From the NCBI RefSeq assembly GCF_002159915.1, contig NZ_NFJP01000007.1:62001-126000 (forward strand): a stretch of DNA of 64,000 nt, read 5' to 3'. The position numbers and the translations under genes are program-made. The notes beneath the pieces were generated by a model. It had not been told where the DNA came from. It searched no databases and was given only the letters and a program-made list of their open reading frames with translations. Positions 28,355 through 36,191 of this stretch are shown piece by piece. Numbering within the stretch: position 1 is the stretch's first letter; each line of letters starts with the position of its first letter. The stretch is from Gordonibacter sp. An230. Its GTDB lineage: Bacteria; Actinomycetota; Coriobacteriia; Coriobacteriales; Eggerthellaceae.

Positions 28355-29893
28355 ATGCTGAAATTCGACGAACTCGGCCTGTCAGAGGCTGCCCTGCAGG
28401 CCGTCGCCCGACTCGGCTACGAGGACCCGACGCCCGTGCAGGAACGGGCCATCCCACTCGCGCTCGAAGGCCGCGACCTTATCGCCGCCGCCAAGACCGG
28501 CACCGGCAAGACCGCCGCGTTCTCGCTGCCCTCCCTCGACAAGCTCGGCCATGCGAAGGGCGGGCAGGGCCCGCTCATGCTCGTGGTCACGCCCACGCGA
28601 GAGCTGGCGCAACAGATAGGCGAGGTGTGCGGCACCATCGCAGCGTCCACGCACCATCGTATCCTCACTGTGGTGGGAGGGCTGTCCTACGAGCCCCAGA
28701 TCAGCAAGCTCAAGCGCGGCGTGGACGTGCTCATCGCCACGCCGGGGCGACTCGTGGACCTCATGGAGCGGGGAGCAGCGCGCCTCGGGGACGTGGAGGT
28801 GCTCGTGCTCGACGAGGCAGACCGCATGCTCGACATGGGCTTCTGGCCTGCCATGAAGAAGATCATCGGCGCGACGCCGGTCGGCCGCCAGACGCTTCTG
28901 TTCTCGGCCACCATCGACCGCTCCATCCTCGGAAGCGTGGGGAAGCTTTTGCGCAACCCGGCCATGGTGGAGATCGCCCACAAAGGAGAGACGGCCGACA
29001 CCGTGGAGCAGTACGTCGTCCACACGCAGCAGGCGCTCAAGCCCGCCCTGCTCAAAGCCCTCCTCGCCGAGAGGGGCGCCGAACGCGTCATCGTGTTCGC
29101 TCGCACGCGCAGCCGCGCGGACGCAACCTGCCGCCGCCTCAAGCGCGCAGGGTACGCAGCCGAGGCCATCCACTCCGATCGCAGCCAAAACCAGCGCCGT
29201 CGCGCGCTCGACAACTTCGCCTCCGGAAAGACGAACGTCATAGTGGCGACCGATGTGCTCGCACGCGGCATCGACGTGGACGAGGTCGATTACGTGGTGA
29301 ACTACGACCTTCCCACCCAGCCGGAAGATTACGTGCACCGCATCGGACGCACAGGGCGCGCAGGCGCGGCGGGCTTCGCCGTGTCCTTCACCTGTCCCGA
29401 AACCGCCGACGCGCTGCGCGATATCGAGAGGCTCATCAAGCGTCCCATCCCCGAGCTGAAGCTAGCCTCTTGGGACGCCGAGGCCGCCGCCGAAGAGGAG
29501 GCGGCCCGCGCGGCCCGCTCCGAAGCGCGCAGGGACCCCGAGATCAAACAGGCCGCCAAAGAGCTGGCCGCGCGGGAGCGCAAAAAAGAAAAGGCGCGCG
29601 AGACAGCGCGCAGGGAGTCGCCAACCGGCGGCAAGAAAAGGCAGGGTGCGGCGAAAGGGGGCGGCGGCGATCCGAAAACGAAAAACGCCCCCAACCGCGG
29701 ATGCCGCAAGCAGACAGGCGGAAGGCAAGAACCGCAGCGCGATGGCCGGCCTTTGGGCAAAAAGCCCCGAGCAAACGCTCCGAAGCGGAAAGGATCGCCG
29801 AGGGGAGACGAGCGCCAAACGCGCAAGCCCGACCTGCGCCCAGGTCGGGCGCACCGCGCCTCGCTCGCGCGGGAACGTGGCGAACAGCGCTAA
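28355..29893 (+). CDS. DEAD-box ATP-dependent RNA helicase
   Basis: RNA helicase likely acting in ribosome assembly or mRNA turnover. The Q-motif (PTPVQE), Walker A AAKTGTGKT (45-53), TPTRELAQQ, VLDEADRMLDMGF, SATI, ATDVLARGIDVD and HRIGRTGRAG are all present. The C-terminal 140 or so residues are a low-complexity tail rich in Lys, Arg, Glu and Gly, typical for RNA binding. I start at ATG 28355 (MLKFDELGLSEAAL), where family similarity begins; the frame is open far upstream to 27815. The product is 512 residues. Confidence 0.93.
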   Translation: MLKFDELGLSEAALQAVARLGYEDPTPVQERAIPLALEGRDLIAAAKTGTGKTAAFSLPSLDKLGHAKGGQGPLMLVVTPTRELAQQIGEVCGTIAASTHHRILTVVGGLSYEPQISKLKRGVDVLIATPGRLVDLMERGAARLGDVEVLVLDEADRMLDMGFWPAMKKIIGATPVGRQTLLFSATIDRSILGSVGKLLRNPAMVEIAHKGETADTVEQYVVHTQQALKPALLKALLAERGAERVIVFARTRSRADATCRRLKRAGYAAEAIHSDRSQNQRRRALDNFASGKTNVIVATDVLARGIDVDEVDYVVNYDLPTQPEDYVHRIGRTGRAGAAGFAVSFTCPETADALRDIERLIKRPIPELKLASWDAEAAAEEEAARAARSEARRDPEIKQAAKELAARERKKEKARETARRESPTGGKKRQGAAKGGGGDPKTKNAPNRGCRKQTGGRQEPQRDGRPLGKKPRANAPKRKGSPRGDERQTRKPDLRPGRAHRASLARERGEQR

Positions 29894-30549
29894 TTCATCT
29901 TTGCAGGATACGGCAGCGATCATCCGTCGCGGATCGCAGACGACGCCCTTCCCTTCCCAGCTTTTGGCAAGGACTCAATCGCTGCGATCTTCGTCTGCCG
30001 AATACGCCGAACCCACGCACTCGTCGGCGGCTGCGACGCCCTCCAAGGCACCGCGCCCGCCGACCAAGAAGGCCCTCGCCCCGCTTCGCGCCTACGCACA
30101 CGAAGCGCATGGGCGGCCGCTGCGCCCCTCGAAGCAGCGAAACCCGAAAGAGGGGTATCGGCGTCCCCACGCCGTCCCGATGACGACGAGATCGTCCTTG
30201 CCGCTGCGTCGAACCGCACGTACGCCGCCACAGGACATGTCGTCGCAACGACAAGCAACTCGCCAAATCCGCCCTCCCTGACGCCCTCACTGCATCGCCA
30301 TCCCGTTCACATGCCCTCGAGCACCTTGTTTTAGCCGCACTGCGAGGCCTCGGCCCGCCTGAAGCGCACGGGGCGGGCGTATGCCCAGCGCCGCGTCGTC
30401 GCACGGCGGCGCTTCCTGATTAGTTATATGAGCACTCAAATCATATTATGTCGTTCATCTTGCTATTTGTCCCCGCTGGGCGAAAGAGCGCCCCGGGGCA
30501 GGGTTCGACGCGCTATCGTGGCAGGAACGAATGCGACGAAAGGATCGAT
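29894..30549 (+). other. Gene-free interval with inverted repeat before the NifX-like gene
   Basis: About 650 bp without a supported gene. The last part (30418-30470) is abruptly AT-rich and contains ATATGA-N9-TCATAT (30426-30446), a dyad with the geometry of a regulator site, beside a TATTAT that could be a -10. It lies about 100 bp upstream of the NifX-like gene. Confidence 0.5.
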
Positions 30550-30906
30550 ATGAGGATAGCGGTGGCGAGCGAGGGGCTGAACGTGTCCCCTCACTTCGGA
30601 CAATGCGCAAGCTTCACCTGCTACACGATCGACCGAGGCATGATCGTCGAATGCCAGAACACGCCCAACCCCCGCCTTCCGCCTCGCCAGCTGGCCTCGA
30701 TGCTCGGCGATCTCGACGTACGAGTGCTCGTCGCAGGATGCGTCGAACGCGACGCCCTCGATGCCCTGGGCGCCGAGGGCATCGAGGTGGTTCCGTGCGC
30801 TTCCGGAACCGCACGCGGCGCGGCAGAAGCCTATTTGGCGCGCACCCTCGCCGGAGACGGCGAGTGGCACGGCGAAGAGGAGGGACGCGCAGTCCACGGC
30901 ATGTAG
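30550..30906 (+). CDS. NifX/NifB-family (dinitrogenase iron-molybdenum cofactor) small protein
   Basis: A 118-residue protein with the family's N-terminal signature MRIAVASEGLNVSPHFGQC and an RNase H-like fold expected. Proteins of this family bind metal-sulfur cluster precursors in nitrogenase organisms, but many anaerobes without nitrogenase carry them and their role there is unclear. No nif genes are in the window. GAAAGGA precedes ATG 30550; the frame opens at 30448. The region beyond residue 90 is poorly conserved. Confidence 0.82.
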   Translation: MRIAVASEGLNVSPHFGQCASFTCYTIDRGMIVECQNTPNPRLPPRQLASMLGDLDVRVLVAGCVERDALDALGAEGIEVVPCASGTARGAAEAYLARTLAGDGEWHGEEEGRAVHGM

Positions 30907-30933
30907 GCCATCGCCCAACGCTCCCAGGGCCCT

Positions 30934-30969
30934 ATATGCGAAGGCCCCCGATAGGGGGCCTTCGCATAT
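30934..30969. terminator. Perfect 16-bp hairpin, probable bidirectional terminator
   Basis: ATATGCGAAGGCCCCC pairs perfectly across a GATA loop, 28 bp after the NifX-like gene and between it and the convergent rplT. On the plus strand it is followed by CGTTTTCT, a weak U-tract. Confidence 0.75.
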
Positions 30970-31065
30970 CGTTTTCTGCCAGGCAACCAACCCGAGCGCC
31001 GCCGAAGCGCGCCGGACATGCCTTCGCCTCTCGGCCCAAAGTCCGGAAAAGTCGAAAAGAAGCCC

Positions 31066-31419
31066 TTACAAGGCCTTCTTGGCCACCTCGACGACGGCGG
31101 CGAACGCGGCAGGATCGTTCACGGCCATGTCGGAGAGCACCTTGCGATCCAGCTGCACGCCAGCCTTCTTGAGACCGTTCATGAACACGGAGTAGCTGAG
31201 TCCGTTCAGGCGGGCGGCCGCATTGATGCGGGTGATCCACAAACGGCGAATCTCGCGCTTCTTGTTGCGGCGGTCGCGGTACATGTACTGGAGCGAATGC
31301 TGCACCTGCTCCTTCGCCGCGCGGTACGAACGGGACTTCGCGCCATAGTACCCCTTGGCGCGCTTGAGGACGGTACGACGCTTCTTATGGGCGCTCACTG
31401 CGCGCTTGATGCGTGCCAT
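31066..31419 (-). CDS. rplT: 50S ribosomal protein L20
   Basis: Early-assembling 23S rRNA-binding protein; in several bacteria L20 also represses its own operon. The 117-residue sequence has the hallmark [19 protein letters not shown] start and the SYRAAKEQV and LWITRINAA segments. It is the last gene of infC-rpmI-rplT, 23 bp after rpmI. Confidence 0.98.
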   Translation of the reverse strand: MARIKRAVSAHKKRRTVLKRAKGYYGAKSRSYRAAKEQVQHSLQYMYRDRRNKKREIRRLWITRINAAARLNGLSYSVFMNGLKKAGVQLDRKVLSDMAVNDPAAFAAVVEVAKKAL

Positions 31420-31442
31420 AGTATCTCACTGCTCCTTCTGGT

Positions 31443-31640
31443 CTAGCGGATGCCGAGGTTTCGACCGATAACCTTCTGGTCGGCCTTGGACACCTCGGTC
31501 TCGTGGCGGAAATTGCGCTTGCGCTTCTGACTCTTCTTCGTCATGATGTGGCTCTTGTAGGCCTTGGCGCGCATGATCTTGCCGGAACCGGTGACGCGGA
31601 ACCGCTTCGCGGTGCCACGATGGGTCTTCATCTTAGGCAT
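31443..31640 (-). CDS. rpmI: 50S ribosomal protein L35
   Basis: Small basic ribosomal protein of 65 residues. The start [14 protein letters not shown] is the universal L35 N-terminus, so the ATG at 31638-31640 is used although the frame opens at 31661. The initiation codon lies inside the 3' end of infC (overlap of 8 bp), which suggests translational coupling. Confidence 0.97.
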   Translation of the reverse strand: MPKMKTHRGTAKRFRVTGSGKIMRAKAYKSHIMTKKSQKRKRNFRHETEVSKADQKVIGRNLGIR

Positions 31641-32229
31641 TGCCGTCGTCCTTCCCTTCAACTTCCTTTTTCTTGTCGTTTTCCTTCTTCTTTTTCGCCG
31701 CCACCGCCGAGGGAAGCGGGGCGATGAGCATGTGCATGTTGCGGCCCTCCATCTTGGGCTGGCTCTCGATGACGGCCACGTCCTTCAGATCGTCGGCCAA
31801 GCGCTCGAGGATGGTGAGGCCCTGCTCAGGATGCGCCATCTCGCGACCGCGGAACATGATGGTGATCTTCACCTTGTTGCCCGCATCGAGAAAACGCAGC
31901 ACGTGCTTCTTCTTCGTCGTGTAATCGCCCACGTCGATCTTCGGGCGGAACTTCATCTCCTTCGTCTCAACCTTGCTTTGGTTCTTGCGAGCCTGCTTGG
32001 CCTTGATCGCCTGGTCGTATTTGAACTTCCCATAATCCATGATGCGGCACACGGGCGGTTCGGCCATCGGGGCGATCTCCACAAGGTCGAGACCTTCGTC
32101 GTCGGCGATCCGCTGAGCCTCAGACGTGGCGTAAATGCCCATCTGAGTGCCATCGAAGCCGATGAGGCGGCATTCGCGGACGCTGATTTGTTCGTTGAGC
32201 CGAGGCTCTTGGGCAGCTATCGCGCTCAC
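31633..32229 (-). CDS. infC: Translation initiation factor IF-3
   Basis: Binds the 30S subunit and proofreads initiator tRNA pairing. The N-domain ([17 protein letters not shown]) and C-domain (KEMKFRPKI ... [14 protein letters not shown]) are intact, followed by a lysine-rich tail. No ATG is suitably placed. The likeliest start is GTG at 32227-32229 ([10 protein letters not shown]), preceded by AGGA at 7 nt; an ATA four codons later has a similar purine-rich stretch 8 nt upstream. Non-AUG starts are common for infC. About 198 residues from the GTG. Confidence 0.93.
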   Translation of the reverse strand: MSAIAAQEPRLNEQISVRECRLIGFDGTQMGIYATSEAQRIADDEGLDLVEIAPMAEPPVCRIMDYGKFKYDQAIKAKQARKNQSKVETKEMKFRPKIDVGDYTTKKKHVLRFLDAGNKVKITIMFRGREMAHPEQGLTILERLADDLKDVAVIESQPKMEGRNMHMLIAPLPSAVAAKKKKENDKKKEVEGKDDGNA

Positions 32230-32261
32230 CTTCCTTTCCTGCGCGCCAAGGCGCTTCAATG

Positions 32262-32293
32262 AAAAACCCGTCGCTTTGGAAGCGTACGGGTTT
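32262..32293 (-). terminator. Attenuator in the infC leader
   Basis: On the minus strand a hairpin (AAACCCGT paired with ACGGGTTT, inner CGCTT/AAGCG with one bulge, CCA loop) is followed by a run of T residues and lies 33 bp before the infC start. A terminator inside the leader implies regulated read-through, as known for ribosomal-protein leaders of this operon. Confidence 0.8.
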
Positions 32294-32397
32294 CGCATTC
32301 GTTTCGGGCTTTTCAGCCGACATTCGAGCGACCCATCAGCAACCAAAGCGCCGAACCAGGTGGAGGGCTTCCCCTCACTTGAATAAACAGTCCGTTC

Positions 32398-32425
32398 ATT
32401 GTAGCACGAAGCCAGGCGGATGCAA
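32398..32425 (-). promoter_or_regulatory. Promoter of infC-rpmI-rplT
   Basis: TTGCAT (-35, 32420-32425) and TACAAT (-10, 32398-32403) on the minus strand with a 16-bp spacer. The predicted leader is about 160 nt and contains the attenuator. Confidence 0.75.
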
Positions 32426-32527
32426 GCGTTTTGCGCAGCTTTTCCCCGGCAGCTTTTTCAGGTCGCTTGCGAAAGCAAGAGCGGCACTGCAGAGCTAAGC
32501 ACAACGGTTGCACTTTATCTTGCAGAA

Positions 32528-32923
32528 TATAGTGAGCTGATTGCAAATGCCAGTGCAACACCGAGGGAGCAAGCGCAACAGCTGCGTTCTCCCGTGCAGG
32601 ATCTGATCGAAAGCGCTGCGTTCACCCTTGCAAGAAAGGCCGCAAAGAGGCATTCTCCCCGAGCCTTTCCAACGAGTAGAAGCTCGCATGGCCGCAGCAG
32701 ACGCCCAGATCCCAGGCGGGCAGCGCATCGAAAGTCGGCTTGCGTCGAAGCCGAGGGCAGATCGCCGCAGCAGGCGATTGACAACCGCTTGCCAGAACCC
32801 CTGCGTCTCTGGCATGCGGTTGTCGCCCCCCCATGGACAGCGGTCAGCCAACTCGAGGGGGGGGTGGATGCACCATGGGAGAGGGGTCGAAGGGGGGGGG
32901 TCGCCGACGACACCCCCTTTTTT
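32528..32923 (+). ncRNA. Candidate untranslated RNA with hairpin and terminator
   Basis: A TATAGT box (32528-32533), with TTGCAC nearby upstream at a shorter than ideal spacing, precedes about 360 bp with no supported gene. It contains a long stem (GACAACCGC ... GCGGTTGTC, 32780-32824, with inner GCCAGA/TCTGGC) and ends in a hairpin GGGGGTCG-CCGA-CGACACCCCC followed by six T residues (32896-32923). It matches no RNA family I can recall. Promoter strength and transcription are unproven; it may instead be debris beside the IS3 remnant. Confidence 0.35.
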
Positions 32924-32954
32924 CAGACGGTCAAGGAGAACCGCAGTTCAAAGC

Positions 32955-33540
32955 AATGATCGAGCGACCAAGGCGTGAGAACGAGTCGCTTTCAAAGCGA
33001 ACGCCTTCTTCGCCAACAGGCAGTCACAAGGGCCGAGACGAAGAAGGCGAAGATCGAGACCATCCCTACGAACAAGAGGCGCCGGACAGTGCCGGACACG
33101 CGTTCTGCGCCACCGGACGGGGCTACTGCACGCGGCGTGCACTCCTCACGCGAGCAGGTGGTCCACATCATGTGGAAGAGAGTCTCGCCGACGACGCGCT
33201 CGGGTGCGATCGCCCACAGGCATCCGGAAAAGGGCCGCGTCCGCCACGGTGGCCACGGGTCGCAGCGCGTTTCGCTGCTGCTCGACGAGGCTATGCGCGG
33301 CACCGGCATCGAGTCTTCCGCATGCCTGATATCCTGCCTTCGGGACAACACGGCCATGGAGCCCCATGGAGTTGATGGGGCACGAACGCGCGCACGTCCG
33401 CGTGTTCGACGGCAGGGAGCAGGCGGCGGTCGAAGCATTCGACTGCATCGAGACGTTCTACGACAGGGTCGGGGAGCATTCGGCACCGGGACGCCCCAGC
33501 CCGGACGGGTTCGTAAAGCGAACAGGCCGAAGCGAAGAAC
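32955..33540 (+). pseudogene. Degenerate IS3-family transposase remnant
   Basis: Fragments in several frames resemble IS3 transposases. MIERPRRENESLSK (from 32955) matches the OrfA leucine-zipper end. A shift of frame then gives ANAFFANRQ, like the OrfA/OrfB junction, and a stretch near 33290-33360 reads RGTGIESSA ... DNTAME, like the GDxYDNAxAES block. VEAFDCIETFYDRVGEH (33429-33479) then matches the OrfB C-terminus (the region with the last catalytic glutamate). Multiple frameshifts make it inactive. No terminal inverted repeats were identified. Confidence 0.7.
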
Positions 33541-33847
33541 TGCGGAGAAGTCGGCTTGAGGGTGTAGACGGAATCGGGATGGATTCAGGATTCCGGCATG
33601 CTCCTTTCTCCTGCCCGCCTGTCGCCTTCGGCGGGCGGAAAGGGAAAGAGGGAAAATCCTCCTTCCCAGGATGGGACCTTCGACCCTACGCCCGGAAAGG
33701 CGAATACACGCTATCCTGCACGACCAAGCGCAACGGAGCTGCGTTTTGAAATTTAATCTACGGGATCTTTTCCTCACGCCCCTGTCATCTTGAAAGGGGC
33801 GGCTTGGAGCCACTTGCGCATCGACGGCGAATAGAGCAGCGCGGCTA

Positions 33848-33905
33848 AATGATCGATCATTGACTTCGACGGTCATTTGCCAGCGGATCACGGCTCGACG
33901 ATAAT
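33848..33905 (+). promoter_or_regulatory. Promoter and upstream palindrome of the LuxR-type gene
   Basis: TTGCCA (-35, 33877-33882) and GATAAT (-10, 33900-33905) are separated by 17 bp. The perfect 14-bp palindrome AATGATCGATCATT (33848-33861) lies just upstream of the -35, an activator-type position. The rest of 33561-33955 holds a small hairpin (33777-33801) and no gene. Confidence 0.65.
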
Positions 33906-33955
33906 GGCATGCAATGCGATGGATGAGGCCGCAGCATGCAAAGGGGATGGGGATC

Positions 33956-35371
33956 ATGCGCGCTGTCAAGAATGCACGTCGAACACGTACGTCGTTTGAA
34001 TGGGATCTTCTGGGGTTCGGGCTTTGCCGTGCATGGATCTCGACCGTGTTCGCCCTACCCATTCCCGCCTTGCTCACGCTGGGTTACGATTTTTCGCCAT
34101 GGTATTTTCTCCCCGGCGCACTCGCTTGCGTCGTGGTCGGCATCGTGTCGGAAAGAACGGTCCCCGAGCGTGCCCGAACGACCATCCTCCTCGTATCGGC
34201 TGCGCTTACGATTATCGGCATCGCCGGAACGACATCGAGCATCGGCGTCGAAAGCGAAGCGCCTATCACGATCTCACTAGTTTGCACGGGAATCGGGGCA
34301 GCGATGCTGCAGACGCTCTGGGGCGACAAGATGGCGGTTTTGCCTTCGCGCGACATCAACCTGTACACGGTCGCATCCATGCTGCTCGCAGCGTTGACGT
34401 CCATCCTCGTTTGGTCGGCGACGTCGCTTGAAGCAGCCTTGCTCGTATTCGCCGTGCTCCCCGCCGGATCGTTCATCCTTCTGTTCCGGGGCTTCGATTC
34501 GGGACGATGGAGCATCCCCTCTAAAATGGACGCAACGGAAGAGCTCGAGGACGGGCCCTTGCACCTCGACCGACTTTGCACCTCCATATTCGTGTTCGTA
34601 TTCGTGTTCAACCTCGCTTACACCACCCTGCCCGCCAGCCCTTTCGAGGACATGGCGGCACACCCGATTCGCAGCGTGGCGAACGTAAGCGTCACGATCG
34701 CGCTTCTGGCCATGCTCTTGGCGAAAGGCAACATCAACCAGATGAGCCTGTACCGCCTTTCGTTCCCCGTGCTGCTCGGAGCGTTGCTCCTCATGCTCGT
34801 GATACCCGACGAGCACGCCGTATTGGCGTCCGTGCTCGCCGCAGCCGGGTACAAGCTGTTCGACGTTCTGTTCTGGTGCGTGCTCGTAGGGCTCGCCCAT
34901 GAGAACAGGGCGATTTCATGGCGGGTGCTCGGCTTCGGCATGACCGCCAACTTCCTCGGCATGGGATTGGGCATAGGGCTGCGAGAGCGCGCATGGGCAG
35001 CGACCGCATCGGGAGCCCTCGATCCCACCCTGCTCGTGTGCGGCCTCATGTTCGCTCTCGTCGTCATCATCATGCTCATCCTGCCCGAAAGCGTCGTCTC
35101 CCAGATCATGACCCGGAGCTCGAAGAAGCAACGTCAAGAGGAGCCGTCATTGGCGCAACGCTGTTCGACCGCAAGCGAGATGCACGGGCTGACGACTCGC
35201 GAGCGGGAGGTGCTCGTCTTCCTCGCGCAAGGGCGCACGCAGGGCGTGATCGCGCGGAAGCTGAGCATCAGCGAGGGCACGGCCCACACCCACATCATCC
35301 ACGTGTACCAAAAACTGGGGGTTCATTCCCAACAGGAGCTGATCGACCTCGTGGAGGGGATCGCCGAATAA
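33956..35371 (+). CDS. LuxR-type regulator with multi-helix membrane N-terminus
   Basis: Membrane-embedded transcription factor. The first 400 or so residues form a hydrophobic domain with about ten to twelve helices, resembling a transporter fold used as a sensor. The last 65 residues are a LuxR HTH (LTTREREVLVFLAQGRTQGVIARKLSISEGTAHTHI). This architecture is abundant in Eggerthella, where such genes sit beside inducible cytochrome/flavoprotein reductases, as here. ATG 33956 follows AAGGGG; an ATG at 33914 would add 14 residues and lies almost at the predicted transcription start. Confidence 0.9.
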   Translation: MRAVKNARRTRTSFEWDLLGFGLCRAWISTVFALPIPALLTLGYDFSPWYFLPGALACVVVGIVSERTVPERARTTILLVSAALTIIGIAGTTSSIGVESEAPITISLVCTGIGAAMLQTLWGDKMAVLPSRDINLYTVASMLLAALTSILVWSATSLEAALLVFAVLPAGSFILLFRGFDSGRWSIPSKMDATEELEDGPLHLDRLCTSIFVFVFVFNLAYTTLPASPFEDMAAHPIRSVANVSVTIALLAMLLAKGNINQMSLYRLSFPVLLGALLLMLVIPDEHAVLASVLAAAGYKLFDVLFWCVLVGLAHENRAISWRVLGFGMTANFLGMGLGIGLRERAWAATASGALDPTLLVCGLMFALVVIIMLILPESVVSQIMTRSSKKQRQEEPSLAQRCSTASEMHGLTTREREVLVFLAQGRTQGVIARKLSISEGTAHTHIIHVYQKLGVHSQQELIDLVEGIAE

Positions 35372-35400
35372 AAGGGCGTCCCGCCAGGCACGGCGCGGCG

Positions 35401-35440
35401 CCTCTACCGCCTCCGGGATTCCTCTACCTGAGAGGTAGAG
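35401..35440 (+). promoter_or_regulatory. Candidate LuxR operator upstream of the hexahaem cytochrome
   Basis: The perfect inverted repeat CTCTACCT-GAG-AGGTAGAG (35422-35440) lies about 95 bp before the cytochrome start. Another CTCTACC half occurs exactly 20 bp upstream (35402-35408), two helical turns away. It falls in the short gap between the regulator and its presumed target. Confidence 0.6.
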
Positions 35441-35533
35441 AAGCGCATCGCACGCAAAATCCACCCCTCGGGCAGTTCCCCCCTTCCTCCTTTCGCTGTT
35501 CCATGGAGCCGCGGACAGAAAGGAGGGAACGCA

Positions 35534-36136
35534 ATGAAGAACCGCATCATCATCGCCTCGGCTGCAGCCATCGCGCTGGTCGGCATCCTGGCAACCGCCG
35601 GATGCGCGCCGCAGGCGAACGGCGAATCGGAAGGCGGGAACACGACGGTGCCCGAGCCGAACGGATCGCAAGCCACCGTGGCCTGGTCTCCCGATTCGGA
35701 CTGCAGCGCCTGCCACGAGAAAGAAGCGGACTCGGCGGGCGAGGCCGGATGCCTCGCGCAAGCGCACGCGCAAGAGGGATACGCATGCTCAGACTGCCAC
35801 GTCGACGAGCAAGCTCTCTCGGCGGCGCACGAGCAGAGCGCATCGAGCTCGCCGGCATCGAAGCTCAAGAAAACCGACGTGAGCGACGAAGCCTGCCTCG
35901 CCTGCCATGAAAGCCGCGAGACCGTGGCAGCCGAAACCACCGACGTCGTGCTGACGGACGACCACGGAACCGCGGTGAACCCGCACGACCTGGCTCCCAG
36001 CCCCGATCACGACGCGCTCGCGTGCACGGACTGCCACGTGTCGCACGAAGCGACACCGGCAATCGAGGAAGCGCAGAGCACATGCGCGTCGTGCCATCAC
36101 GCCGGCGTGTTCGAATGCGGCACGTGCCATACGTAA
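35534..36136 (+). CDS. Hexahaem c-type cytochrome lipoprotein
   Basis: Surface electron carrier for the flavoprotein encoded next. The 200-residue protein has a lipoprotein signal (membrane helix then ATAGC, Cys24) and six CxxCH motifs (57-61, 85-89, 121-125, 164-168, 184-188, 195-199). An acidic/Ser-rich stretch separates the second and third motifs. The start has AAAGGAGG upstream. The layout regulator-cytochrome-flavoprotein matches the Cgr1/Cgr2 arrangement of Eggerthella, although haem number and substrate may differ. Confidence 0.92.
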   Translation: MKNRIIIASAAAIALVGILATAGCAPQANGESEGGNTTVPEPNGSQATVAWSPDSDCSACHEKEADSAGEAGCLAQAHAQEGYACSDCHVDEQALSAAHEQSASSSPASKLKKTDVSDEACLACHESRETVAAETTDVVLTDDHGTAVNPHDLAPSPDHDALACTDCHVSHEATPAIEEAQSTCASCHHAGVFECGTCHT

Positions 36137-36191
36137 AAGCCTGCGTATTGCCGCGATTCGCAAAAACCGTATGCAGAACAAGGAGGAGACC

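Noticed and set aside
30550-30906. Evidence for nitrogen fixation
   Set aside because: Only one NifX-like protein is present; no nifHDK, nifB or nifEN lies in the window, and such orphans are common in anaerobes that do not fix nitrogen.
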